A DNA stretch of 64,000 bases from Longispora fulva (GTDB lineage: Bacteria > Actinomycetota > Actinomycetes > Mycobacteriales > Micromonosporaceae): the NCBI RefSeq assembly GCF_015751905.1, contig NZ_JADOUF010000001.1, positions 1,736,001-1,800,000 of the forward strand. The letters run 5' to 3'. The notes beneath the pieces are model-generated. The model had not been told where the DNA came from, made no database searches, and saw only the letters and a list, made by a program, of their open reading frames with translations. Positions 34,533 to 42,890 of the stretch are shown here, piece by piece. Position 1 is the stretch's first letter. The number at the start of each line of letters is the position of its first letter. The position numbers were made by a program, and so were the translations under genes.

Positions 34533-36397
34533 CCGCCCCGGCGGGCGCGCCCGCCAAACCCGACCTGGGCAAGATGCTCAAGACCACCATCGACGGCGGC
34601 CTGGCGTTCCTGCGCAAGGTCGACCCCGACGCCGCCGCCGACATGGACGCCGTCCGCCGCCGGGAACTGGGCCGGCCGTCCATCGTCGTCGTCGGCGAGA
34701 CCAAACGGGGCAAGAGTTCGCTGACCAACGCCCTCGTCGGGGTGCCGAACCTGTCCCCGGTCGACGCGGCGGTGGCCACGTCGTCGTACCTGGAGTTCTC
34801 CCACGCCGAACGGGCCGCCGTCCGCGCGCACGTCCCCGGGCACGAGATGCCGATCACCCTGTCGGTCGGGGACCTGCGCGACTGGGGCACCGTGCTGGGC
34901 AACCTGCCCGACGGGATGCGCCCGCCCCGGCGGATCGAGGTCACCCACCCGGCGCCGCTGCTGAAGTACCTGACCCTGGTGGACACCCCCGGCGTCGGCG
35001 GGCTGGACTCGCTGCACGCCGAGATCGCCCTCGACGCCGTCGAGCGGGCCACGGCCCTGCTGTTCGTCGTCGACGCGTCCTCGCCGTTCTCCAAACCCGA
35101 ACTGGACTTCCTGCTGGAGGCCAGCAAGCGGATCAACTTCGTGATCTTCGCGCTGACGAAGGTGGACGCCTACCCCGGCTGGCGCACCATCCTCGACGAC
35201 AACCGCGCCCACCTGCAGGCCCACGCCCCCCGGTTCGGAGCCGCCCCGTTCTACCCGGTCTCCGCGCGGCTGGCGGAGCTGGCCATGACGCTCAAGGGCG
35301 ACGCCGGCAAGGAACTGGTCAAGGAGTCCCGGGTCGGCGAACTGCAACACGCCCTCGTCGAACTCGCCGGAAAGGGCCACCTGCTGCAGCAGACGAACAT
35401 CCTGCGCACCCTGCGCAGCGAACTCGTCCGCCTCGACATCGGCATCGGCGACAAGCTCAAGTCCACCGACCCCGACCCGGCCGACGCGCAGCGCGCCAAG
35501 GACGAGCGCACGAAGATCGCTTCGCGGAAGCGGTCGGAGTCCAAGCAGTGGTCACTGGCCCTGAGCACCGAGACGTCCCGGGCGCGGGTGGACGCCACCG
35601 GCCTGCTGCGCACGTACGTGTCGAAGCTGCAGGAGGAGTACCTCACCAAGATCGAGAAGGGGAACGCCGCCACGGTCAAGGCGCTGCCCGGCGACATCGA
35701 CAAGGCGTTGCAGGCGTTGTCGATCCGGCTGTCGCAGGACCTGGAGTTCAGGTTCCGCAAGATCGGTGAGCGGATCCTGGCCCAGGTGTTCACCCAGCAG
35801 GAGCTGGGTCAGGTGCTGCGCCGGCTCAACGCCCGGCTGCGGCACGCCATCGCCACCAAGCCGCGCCGCGAGGGCGGCCAGGACGGCCTGATGCTGCTCA
35901 CCTCCACGGCGGGCATGGCCATGATGGCCGGCCGGGGCGCGATGGCCGGCGTCGGCGCGATGGGCGTCGGCAGCGTCGTCGGCGGCGGACTGATCATCCC
36001 CGGGGTCGGCATCGCCCTCGGCCTGGCCGCCGGCGCGTTCATGCTGTACCGCAAGAAGGTGCAGGGCGACAAGCAGCAGGCCAAGGTGTGGCTGCGCGAG
36101 GTCCTCGGCGAGGCCCGCGCCGCCCTGTCCGATGAGATCATGCACCGGTTCACCGACCTGCAGTACGCGCTCACCCTCGCCCTCGACGACGCCATCGAAC
36201 GCCGCCTCAAGCAGCTCGACGACCACATCGCCGACATCGACAAGTCCATGGCCGAGGACAAGGCCAGCCGGGCCAAGCGCCGCACGACCCTCACCGGCGA
36301 ACGCGAGGCCCTGCGCGCCCGCCTCAAACAGCTCGACGAGGTGCTCGTGCGGATGCGGTCCATCACCCCCGCCGGCCCCGCCGAAGCCAAGGAGTAA
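34529..36397 (+). CDS. Dynamin-family GTPase (second, with hydrophobic hairpin)
   Basis: A 622-residue GTPase. G1 is VGETKRGKSSL (residues 55-65), G3 is LVDTPGVGG and G4 is ALTKVDAY. A glycine/alanine-rich hydrophobic stretch (MAMMAGRGAMAGVGAMGV, GGGLIIPGVGIALGLAAGAF) lies at about 455-510 and is a likely membrane-insertion paddle. Long helices flank it, ending in a coiled coil (RLKQLDDHIADIDKSMAED). GTG 34529 overlaps the GrpE-like stop (GTGA), so the two are coupled. With the first GTPase it forms a pair, as bacterial dynamin-like proteins often do. Confidence 0.9.
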   Translation: MTAPAGAPAKPDLGKMLKTTIDGGLAFLRKVDPDAAADMDAVRRRELGRPSIVVVGETKRGKSSLTNALVGVPNLSPVDAAVATSSYLEFSHAERAAVRAHVPGHEMPITLSVGDLRDWGTVLGNLPDGMRPPRRIEVTHPAPLLKYLTLVDTPGVGGLDSLHAEIALDAVERATALLFVVDASSPFSKPELDFLLEASKRINFVIFALTKVDAYPGWRTILDDNRAHLQAHAPRFGAAPFYPVSARLAELAMTLKGDAGKELVKESRVGELQHALVELAGKGHLLQQTNILRTLRSELVRLDIGIGDKLKSTDPDPADAQRAKDERTKIASRKRSESKQWSLALSTETSRARVDATGLLRTYVSKLQEEYLTKIEKGNAATVKALPGDIDKALQALSIRLSQDLEFRFRKIGERILAQVFTQQELGQVLRRLNARLRHAIATKPRREGGQDGLMLLTSTAGMAMMAGRGAMAGVGAMGVGSVVGGGLIIPGVGIALGLAAGAFMLYRKKVQGDKQQAKVWLREVLGEARAALSDEIMHRFTDLQYALTLALDDAIERRLKQLDDHIADIDKSMAEDKASRAKRRTTLTGEREALRARLKQLDEVLVRMRSITPAGPAEAKE

Positions 36398-36402
36398 CGG
36401 CA

Positions 36403-36846
36403 GTGGAACACGAGGAGTGGCCCGACGGGGGCGAACACGGACCCGACGGGTACGAGCACGCCTACGAGCCCCACCTGGACGGCACCTGGGACGCCCACGA
36501 CGACCCGCACGCCCACCACGAGGAGCCCGACACCACCGACCTCGGCGCCCACCACGACCTCACCGACGAGGTGCCCTACGGCGACGACGACGGCGGGCCC
36601 TCCGACGTGTTCCCACCCGCCCTGGACTTCGAAACCCCCGAACCGGTCGACGGGTTCCCGTGGACCGACCCGACGAGCCTCGGCGGCACCGGCGGCTACG
36701 AACCGGCCATGGAGACCCCACCGGTGTCCGAACTCCTCGCCTACGACGGGGTCGACGCCACCGACGCCGACCCGTGGACGACCCTGGAGAACTCCGAGGA
36801 CCCGGCGACCAGTTCCCTGGCCCGCTGGTGGCGCCCCGACAACTGA
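36403..36846 (+). CDS. Acidic His/Asp-rich small protein of dynamin operon
   Basis: A 147-residue protein with no recognised domain. It is strongly acidic and His-rich in the first 50 residues (EHEEWPDGGEHGPDGYEHA, DDPHAHHEEPD), low in hydrophobics and likely disordered, ending in a short motif LARWWRPDN. GTG 36403 follows the dynamin stop by 5 bases and has GGAG upstream within that gene's end. It belongs to the operon. Possible roles are adaptor or metal binding; neither is shown. Confidence 0.72.
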   Translation: MEHEEWPDGGEHGPDGYEHAYEPHLDGTWDAHDDPHAHHEEPDTTDLGAHHDLTDEVPYGDDDGGPSDVFPPALDFETPEPVDGFPWTDPTSLGGTGGYEPAMETPPVSELLAYDGVDATDADPWTTLENSEDPATSSLARWWRPDN

Positions 36847-36978
36847 CCGAAACACCATCCGACGGTTACGCCAGGCACCTCGCCCGGCGCGCGGCGGTGA
36901 CACCGGGGCCGGACGGCGGGGCCCCTTCAGGGGAACCGTCCCGGCGAGTGTGGCCGCCCCTGACAGGGAGTGCCCACC

Positions 36979-37842
36979 ATGGCGACCACACCACCCGGCT
37001 CGGAGGAGACGTCGCCCCGGCCACGACGCACCCCGCGCACGGATGGCCTGACGGTCAGCGACCTGGTCGAGGGCTGGCGCGCGGTCGGGATCCGCGCCGG
37101 CATGGCCCTGATCGTGCACTCGTCGCTGTCGAGCCTCGGACACGTCACGGGCGGGGCCGGCACGGTCGTCGCCAGCCTCCGCGCCGCGCTCGGACCCGCC
37201 GGCACGCTCGTCACCCCCGCCTTCACCGAACAGGTCCGCGACCCGGCCGGCGACCACCCTGGCGCGTCCGGGGACATGGTCGTGGCCCTGCGCGCGCGGG
37301 TACCCGTCTTCCACCCAGCCCTGCCCACCACCATGGGCGCCATCCCCGAGGCCGTGCGCACCCTGCCCGACAGCCTCCGCAGCACCCACCCGAAGGTGTC
37401 CGTCGCCGCCATCGGCGCCCACGCCGCCGACATCGTGTCCCGCCACCCCCTCAACTTCGCCCTCGGCCCCGGAACCCCGTTCGGCCGGCTGCACGACCTC
37501 GACGGGCACATCCTGCTCCTCGGTGTCGGCCACGACCGCGACACGTTCCTGCACCACGCCGAAACCCTCGCCCCGAACCGCCGCCTCCGCGTCCGCCGCT
37601 TCCCGCTCGTCGTCGACGGCGAACGCGTCTGGGTCGAGACCACCGACGTCGCCAACGACAACGGCACCCACTTTCCGACCGTCGGCGCCGCGTTCGAGCG
37701 ACAGTGGGGTATCCGCGAGGTCATGGTCGGGGCCGCACCCTGCCGCCTGCTGCCCATCCGGCCGCTCGTCGCGTTCGCCACCCGGGCACTGACCGGACTC
37801 CTCGCGGCCGACGCCGCCCAGCGGCCACACCACCTCGGGTAG
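36979..37842 (+). CDS. Aminoglycoside 3-N-acetyltransferase family protein
   Basis: A 287-residue AAC(3)-type acetyltransferase. Family marks: LIVHSSLSSLGHVTGGAGTV, GTLVTPAFT, STHPKVSVAAIGAHA (in part) and GHILLLGVGHDRDTFLHHAE. ATG 36979 has GGGAG eight bases upstream; GTG 36970 is an alternative. The family acetylates amines with acetyl-CoA. Chromosomal copies in actinobacteria may act on other amines such as natural products, so resistance should not be assumed. It lies between the dynamin operon and the Hsp70 gene. Confidence 0.88.
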   Translation: MATTPPGSEETSPRPRRTPRTDGLTVSDLVEGWRAVGIRAGMALIVHSSLSSLGHVTGGAGTVVASLRAALGPAGTLVTPAFTEQVRDPAGDHPGASGDMVVALRARVPVFHPALPTTMGAIPEAVRTLPDSLRSTHPKVSVAAIGAHAADIVSRHPLNFALGPGTPFGRLHDLDGHILLLGVGHDRDTFLHHAETLAPNRRLRVRRFPLVVDGERVWVETTDVANDNGTHFPTVGAAFERQWGIREVMVGAAPCRLLPIRPLVAFATRALTGLLAADAAQRPHHLG

Positions 37843-37929
37843 CCGCCGGTCCTAGTGCGGGGTGCCCCGGACGTTCCGGCGGCATCCGATCCTGGGGCGG
37901 CACGCGCCACGGCGTACCCGATGATGGGG

Positions 37930-38235
37930 TTAGGCCAGGCGGTCGAGGGCCGCGGTCGCGAACTCCACGAAATGCGCCCGGTGCGCGCCCGGCACCAGCA
38001 CCCAGTCCTTCATGGCCCGCCCCTTGCCGCTCGGGTCGAACAGCTCAGCACCCGCCAACCCCAACGCCCGGGCGTGCTCCGCGGTCCCCGCGACGAGCCT
38101 GAACGCCACGGACCCGCCGAACAGACAGGCCAGGGCCTTGCCGTCGGCGTTCTTCAGAGTCGGTTTGCCGAACATCTGACCGGCGGCGACGCCCCGGCCG
38201 GCGAGCTCGTCGACGAGGACGGTGAAAGCTTCCAC
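37930..38235 (-). CDS. TfoX N-terminal domain protein
   Basis: A 101-residue protein. GTG 38235 starts EAFTVLVDELAGRGVAAGQ and continues to MFGKPTLKNADGKALACLF and DPSGKGRAMKDWVLVP, the TfoX/Sxy N-terminal domain. The longer frame to 38388 lacks family support. These small proteins are widespread and of unclear function; no competence role is implied in actinobacteria. It is downstream of the Hsp70 gene on the same strand, by about 200 bases. Confidence 0.82.
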   Translation of the reverse strand: MEAFTVLVDELAGRGVAAGQMFGKPTLKNADGKALACLFGGSVAFRLVAGTAEHARALGLAGAELFDPSGKGRAMKDWVLVPGAHRAHFVEFATAALDRLA

Positions 38236-38436
38236 ACCCGGAATCCTGCCACAACGGCCTGACCCGGGCCGGCCTTCAGCCCCGACTGCTGCCGGCGGCC
38301 CCGACGACGGCCGGGGAGCAATACCCGGCTCACCGCGCGCCGGCCGCGAACCGTCACCACGCCACCAACGCGGCAGGACCGACGGCACCCCGACGAACCG
38401 GCGGCCGGGCCGACCGCCGCCACGTGACCCTCGAAC

Positions 38437-40050
38437 CTACGGCAGGGAAACCGCCAGCACCCCGATGAACCCCACCAGCACCACCACCGCCACGATGATC
38501 ATGACCATCGGCCCGGGCTGCTTGTACCACCGCGGCTCCGCCGTCGCCTGCTGCACCTGCATCGGCCGGGTCGGCATCGGCTGCGGCTGCGGCTGCGGCT
38601 GCGGGGCCATCATCGGCGGCCGCGGCGGAGCCACCGGACGTTGCGGCTGCGGCATCGGCTGCGCGGGTCGGGCCTGCGGCTGGGGCTGGGGCTGCGCCGG
38701 ACGGGCCTGCGGCATCGGCGGACGCGGACCCTGGCCCTGCGGGGCCATCATCGGCGGCCGGGGCATCTGCTGCTGCGGACGCGGGGCCATCACCGGCGGG
38801 CGCGGCGGGGCGATCGGGCGCTGCTGGACCTGCTGGGCCGGCATCGGCGGGCGCTGGACCTGCTGCTGGGGGCCCATCGGCCGGGGCGGGCCCTGGTTGG
38901 GGCGCTGCTGCTGCGGCGGGGCGATGCGCTGGGCCTGCGGGGCGACCTGGCGGGGCGCGCCGGACTGGGGCCGAAACCCTGTGGTCGGGGCGCCGCCCAC
39001 GCACAGCGCGCCCTCGACGACGACCGTCTCGGGCTGCTCCAGGGTGGTCGGGGCCACCGACAGCTCGCTGTGGATGAGGTGCGCGGCGAGGGGGATGCGG
39101 CTGGAGCCGCCGACGAGGAAGATGCCGACCAGGTCCTTCGGGGCCAGCCGCGCGTTGGTGACGGTGCGCTCCAGACACGTGACGGTGCGCTCCAGGTACG
39201 GCCGGATGAGCGCCTCCAGCTCCTCCCGCGTCAGGTGCGCGTCGACCTCCAGGGCCGGCAGGTGGATGTCGGCGGCGGAGGTGCGCGACAGCATCTCCTT
39301 CGCGCCGCGCACGTCCTCGTAGAGCATCCGGCGGTGTCGGCGGTCCCCGGCGTCCTGCGGGTTGATCAGACGCTTCCACAGGTCACTGTGGCTCGCCTCG
39401 TACGTGTTGCCCAGGTGCTCGATGATCGCGTGGTCGAAGTCGACGCCGCCGATGTCACCCAGGCCCTCCTCGGCGAGCACCTCGAACCCGGTCTGGGTGC
39501 GGCGCACGACAGTGGCGTCGAACGTGCCGCCGCCGAGGTCGTAGATGGCCAGGGAACGGCCCACGGGCACGCCGGAACCCAGCACCGCCGTGAAGTACGA
39601 CGCGGCGCCGACCGGCTCGGGGATCAACTGCGGCTGGGGCATGCCGGCGATCCGGGCGGCCTCCAGGAGCAGCCGGCGGCGCTGCTCGCCCCACCGCGCC
39701 GGGTGGGTCATGCGCACCTGCTCCGGGTCCCCGCCCAGCTGGCGGCGGGTCTCGGCCATCACCTGCTCCAGGACGTAGGCCATCACCCGGGGCACCGGGA
39801 TCTCCTGGTCGCCGAGGAAGATCGTGCCGTCGTCGATCCGGCGCTTCGGGTTGGGCTCGAAGCGGCTCGGGTCCAGCCGGGCGCTGCGCTCGGCGTCCTT
39901 GCCGATGGTGATCCGGCCGTCGGGCTGCAGATACACCGCCGACGGCAGCAGGGGGGACCCGTCGAACAGCAGCGGGCGGACCCGCCCGTCGGGGGTCCGC
40001 AGCATGGCGACGGTGTTGGAGGTGCCGAAGTCGATGGCAAGGGCGCGCAT
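38437..40050 (-). CDS. Tail-anchored Hsp70-like ATPase without substrate domain
   Basis: A 537-residue protein. Residues 1-360 form an Hsp70/actin ATPase: AIDFGTSNTVAML (phosphate 1), EPVGAASYF, YDLGGGTFDATVV (phosphate 2, about 170-182) and IFLVGGSSRIPL (adenosine). No Hsp70 substrate-binding domain follows. Instead a ~145-residue Pro/Gln/Met-rich low-complexity region leads to one membrane segment at the C-terminus (MVMIIVAVVVLVGFIGVLAV). So the ATPase faces the cytoplasm, tethered to the membrane. ATG 40050 is supported by the family N-terminus. Its natural exchange factor could be the membrane-anchored GrpE-like protein nearby. Confidence 0.88.
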   Translation of the reverse strand: MRALAIDFGTSNTVAMLRTPDGRVRPLLFDGSPLLPSAVYLQPDGRITIGKDAERSARLDPSRFEPNPKRRIDDGTIFLGDQEIPVPRVMAYVLEQVMAETRRQLGGDPEQVRMTHPARWGEQRRRLLLEAARIAGMPQPQLIPEPVGAASYFTAVLGSGVPVGRSLAIYDLGGGTFDATVVRRTQTGFEVLAEEGLGDIGGVDFDHAIIEHLGNTYEASHSDLWKRLINPQDAGDRRHRRMLYEDVRGAKEMLSRTSAADIHLPALEVDAHLTREELEALIRPYLERTVTCLERTVTNARLAPKDLVGIFLVGGSSRIPLAAHLIHSELSVAPTTLEQPETVVVEGALCVGGAPTTGFRPQSGAPRQVAPQAQRIAPPQQQRPNQGPPRPMGPQQQVQRPPMPAQQVQQRPIAPPRPPVMAPRPQQQMPRPPMMAPQGQGPRPPMPQARPAQPQPQPQARPAQPMPQPQRPVAPPRPPMMAPQPQPQPQPMPTRPMQVQQATAEPRWYKQPGPMVMIIVAVVVLVGFIGVLAVSLP

Positions 40051-40210
40051 GGAAGCACCTTACTGGGTGCCCACCACCGGCCCCCCGAGCGGCCGGGGCA
40101 CCACAATGGCCGGCGCACAGTGGAACGGCCCCGACACTACAGCCTACGACGAGCCAACCCGAATACGAGACAATTCCATATAATAAAGGAATTCACGGAT
40201 GATTCTCAGA
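40051..40210. promoter_or_regulatory. AT-rich divergent promoter region with dyad
   Basis: AATTCC (40172-40177) and GGAATT (40188-40193) form an inverted repeat around an AT-only core that contains a perfect TATAAT at 40179-40184 on the plus strand. This is a striking AT dip in a very GC-rich window. No good -35 was found at the right distance. It may serve the secreted protein gene, the Hsp70 gene, or both. Confidence 0.45.
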
Positions 40211-40236
40211 TACGGTGCGTAAATGTCGGTTACTGC
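40211..40236 (+). promoter_or_regulatory. Shared upstream motif, copy 1
   Basis: A 26-bp sequence starting TACGGTGCGTAA and ending CGGTTACTGC that matches 23 of 26 bases of the motif at 44063-44088. Both copies lie 46-49 bases before the start codon of a paralogous secreted-protein gene, so this is probably a promoter or regulator site. Confidence 0.7.
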
Positions 40237-40281
40237 GCGGTTGCGGTTACCGGTGGCATGCTCCGTCGCTGAGGAGGAACG

Positions 40282-40731
40282 ATGTTCGGTACCCGAAGAA
40301 TCAGGCTGGTCGGGGCGCTGGTGGCCGCTGTGGCCACCTTCGCCATGATGCCCGCGTCCGGCGTGGCCGCCGCCGTCGTCGAGGAGCGGCCCGACGAGCA
40401 GGTGACCTGCCTGGACCTGACCAACGAGGCAGTCAGGAGTCTCACCGACGCCCTCACCGGACTGCGGGCCGAGGCGCCGGACCTCGCCGGGATCACCGGC
40501 ATGGTCCAGGCCGCCGACCGCAAGGTCGCCGACCTGACCGTCCGCCAGTGCCTGCCCGCCCAGGCCGCGGCGGCCACGACCCCGGCCACGGCCGAGGACG
40601 GGCTCCTGCCGCTGCCGCTGCCGCTGCCCGATCCGCTCGCGCTGCTGCAGAGCCTGCTGCAGACGGTCCTGGACCTCCTGTCCAGCATTCTCGGGGCGCT
40701 CGGGTTGCCGTTGCCGCTACCCGTGCCGTAG
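40282..40731 (+). CDS. Small secreted protein, paralogue 1
   Basis: A 149-residue exported protein of unknown function. The signal peptide (FGTRRIRLVGALVAAVATF then PASGVAAA) matches that of the gene at 44137. The mature part has two cysteines (VTCLDL, VRQCLP), a helical region and a C-terminus rich in Leu/Pro repeats (LLPLPLPLPDPLALL ... GLPLPLPVP). GAGGAGGA precedes ATG 40282. A strong hairpin follows the stop. The paired paralogue, shared upstream motif and monocistronic layout suggest a co-regulated surface or extracellular product. Confidence 0.75.
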   Translation: MFGTRRIRLVGALVAAVATFAMMPASGVAAAVVEERPDEQVTCLDLTNEAVRSLTDALTGLRAEAPDLAGITGMVQAADRKVADLTVRQCLPAQAAAATTPATAEDGLLPLPLPLPDPLALLQSLLQTVLDLLSSILGALGLPLPLPVP

Positions 40732-40741
40732 GACGCCACAA

Positions 40742-40783
40742 GGCAGGGCCCTCGCCGGAACGAACCCTGGCGGGGGCCCTGCC
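40742..40783. terminator. Hairpin terminator after secreted protein gene
   Basis: GGCAGGGCCCTCGCC (40742-40756) pairs with GGCGGGGGCCCTGCC (40769-40783) over 15 bp including one G-T pair, 11 bases after the stop. No T-run follows, as is common for actinobacterial hairpin terminators. Confidence 0.75.
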
Positions 40784-40808
40784 AGCTGCCGGACACCATA
40801 ATGGCCCG

Positions 40809-41549
40809 GTGCATCCTTACCTGACCGGCCAGTCCGGGCCGATCGCCTTCGCCCACCGGGGCGGGGCGGCGGCCGGCGCCGAGAACACCATGGCGGCCTT
40901 CGAGCGGGCGGTCGCGCTCGGCTACCGGTACCTGGAGACCGATGTGCACGCCAGCTCCGACGGGGTGGCCGTGGTCTTCCACGACGCGGACACCCGCCGG
41001 CTCACCGGCCAGCCCGGCACCATCGCCGGCCGCACCTGGGAGCAGATCCGCCAGCTGCGGGTCGACGCCGAACCGGTGCCGAGCCTCGACGAGCTGCTGG
41101 CGGCGTGGCCGGACGTGCGGCTCAACATCGACGTGAAGTCCGAGGCGGCGATCGGCGCGACCGTGGCGGCGATCGACAGAGCCAGAGCCCATGACCGGGT
41201 ACTCCTCGCCACGTTCAACGGTGCCCGCCTGCTCCGGATCCGGGCCGCCGCGCCCGGGGTCGCCACGTCGCTGACCCCGCGCGAGGTGGCCGGACTGCGT
41301 TTCCGGGGAAAAAAGCCCGCCGCGGGGATCGCGGCCCAGGTTCCGGTGCGCTACGGTCCGGTAACCGTGGTCAACAAGCGGTTCGTCGAGACGGCACACG
41401 AGTGTGGGATCCGGGTGCACGTCTGGACGATCGACGACGCCGCCCAGATCAACGCGCTCCTCGATCTCGGGGTGGACGGGATCATGACCGACCGCGTCGA
41501 CGTGCTGCGCGACGTGTACCGCAACCGTGGCCTCTGGACGGAGCACTGA
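40809..41549 (+). CDS. Glycerophosphodiester phosphodiesterase
   Basis: A 246-residue GDPD that hydrolyses glycerophosphodiesters to glycerol-3-phosphate and an alcohol. Active-site landmarks: AFAHRGGAAAGAENT near the N-terminus, YLETDVHASSDGVAVVFHD with the metal-binding Glu/Asp and His, and VHVWTIDDA toward the end. GTG 40809 gives the compact family start; the frame continues upstream only as a shadow of the secreted-protein gene. Its stop overlaps the start of the UMF1-type transporter (TGATG), suggesting one unit that imports and uses a phosphodiester or its product. Confidence 0.9.
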   Translation: MHPYLTGQSGPIAFAHRGGAAAGAENTMAAFERAVALGYRYLETDVHASSDGVAVVFHDADTRRLTGQPGTIAGRTWEQIRQLRVDAEPVPSLDELLAAWPDVRLNIDVKSEAAIGATVAAIDRARAHDRVLLATFNGARLLRIRAAAPGVATSLTPREVAGLRFRGKKPAAGIAAQVPVRYGPVTVVNKRFVETAHECGIRVHVWTIDDAAQINALLDLGVDGIMTDRVDVLRDVYRNRGLWTEH

Positions 41550-42886
41550 TGGAAAGCACGCGCCGCGAACGCGTCGGCTGGTACTTCTACGGCTGGGCCG
41601 ACCACGCCTTCTACACGACGGTCACGGCCGTGGTCATCGCGCCGTACCTGACGGGGATCGCCAAGGTCGCCGCCGGCTGCACCGCCTCCTCCGACGACAA
41701 GTGCGCCGGCGGGTACCTGCACCCGCTGGGCCTGAAGATCGCGGCCGGCTCGTTCTACCCCTACCTGGTCACGCTCGCGGTGATCCTGTCCGTGGTCACG
41801 CTGCCCGTCGTGGGCGCCATCGCCGACCGGTCCACGCACAAGCGCAAACTCCTCGGCGTGTTCGCCGGCATCGGCGTGCTGGCGACGTTCGGGTTCTACT
41901 TCGTCACCGGCGACAGGTACCTGCTCGGCGGCGCGCTGTTCATCCTCGCCACGATGGGGCTGTCCGCCGGGGCGGTGGTGTACAACTCGTTCCTGCCCCA
42001 GCTCGCCGCGCCCGAGAGACGCGACATGGTGTCCAGCATCGGCTGGTCGCTCGGCTACATCGGCGGCGGCCTGCACCTGGCGCTGTGCCTGGCGGCGTTC
42101 ACCGTCTTCGGCATCTCCGGCACCTCCACCCGCTGGGTGATGGTGTCCGCCGGGGTGTGGTGGGGCCTGTTCACGGTCGTGTCCCTGGTCAGGCTGCGCG
42201 ACCGGCCGCCGATCGAGTTCGCCGAGCTCGGCGGCAACCGGCTCACGGCCGGGTTCAAGCAGCTCGGGCACACGCTGCGCGACCTGCGCAAGTACCCCCT
42301 GACGCTGTTCTTCCTCGGCGCCTACCTGATCTACAACGACGGCATCCAGACCGTCATCTCCCAGGCCAGCCTGTACGCGACCGAGGAGCTGGGCCTTCAG
42401 ACCGGCACCCTGGCCACCACGATCCTGGTGATCCAGTTCGTGGCGTTCGGCGGCGCGCTGTCGCTCGGACAGCTCGCCAAACGGATCGGCGCATGGAAGA
42501 CCGTGCTGCTGTCCCTGATCCTGTGGATCGGCGTGGTGCTGACCGCGTTCTGGCTGCCCGCGCACAACCCGGTCGCGTTCATGCTCCTCGGCGCGGCCCT
42601 GGGCCTGGTGCTCGGCGGTAGCCAGGCGCTGAGCCGGTCGCTGTTCAGCCAGCTGATCCCGCGGGGCAAGGAGGGCGAGTACTTCGGCTTCTACGCCCTC
42701 GCCGACAAGGGCATGAGCTGGCTCGGCCCCCTGGTGTTCGGCCTGACCTACCAGTCCACGCACAACTACCGGTCCGGCATCGTCATGCTGCTGATCTTCT
42801 TCGTCGTCGGTTTCTTCGCCCTGCTCGCCGTGCCGATGCGCCGCGCGATCGTCGCCTCGGGGAACGTGCCGCCGCAGGTACTTTAG
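41549..42886 (+). CDS. UMF1/Atg22-type MFS transporter
   Basis: A 445-residue membrane protein with about 12 helices. The start MESTRRERVGWYFYGWADH is typical of the UMF1 (Atg22-like) family; ATG 41549 overlaps the GDPD stop by one base. Other conserved parts are VGAIADRSTHKRKLLG and LGGSQALSRSLFSQLIPRG, the MFS loop signatures. Substrate unknown; Atg22 relatives move amino acids, and the GDPD partner hints at a lipid- or polyol-derived solute. Confidence 0.88.
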   Translation: MESTRRERVGWYFYGWADHAFYTTVTAVVIAPYLTGIAKVAAGCTASSDDKCAGGYLHPLGLKIAAGSFYPYLVTLAVILSVVTLPVVGAIADRSTHKRKLLGVFAGIGVLATFGFYFVTGDRYLLGGALFILATMGLSAGAVVYNSFLPQLAAPERRDMVSSIGWSLGYIGGGLHLALCLAAFTVFGISGTSTRWVMVSAGVWWGLFTVVSLVRLRDRPPIEFAELGGNRLTAGFKQLGHTLRDLRKYPLTLFFLGAYLIYNDGIQTVISQASLYATEELGLQTGTLATTILVIQFVAFGGALSLGQLAKRIGAWKTVLLSLILWIGVVLTAFWLPAHNPVAFMLLGAALGLVLGGSQALSRSLFSQLIPRGKEGEYFGFYALADKGMSWLGPLVFGLTYQSTHNYRSGIVMLLIFFVVGFFALLAVPMRRAIVASGNVPPQVL

Positions 42887-42890
42887 GGCG

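Noticed and set aside
36979-37842. Aminoglycoside resistance gene
   Set aside because: The fold is AAC(3)-type, but the family also acts on other amines and no mobile-element context or resistance cluster is present.
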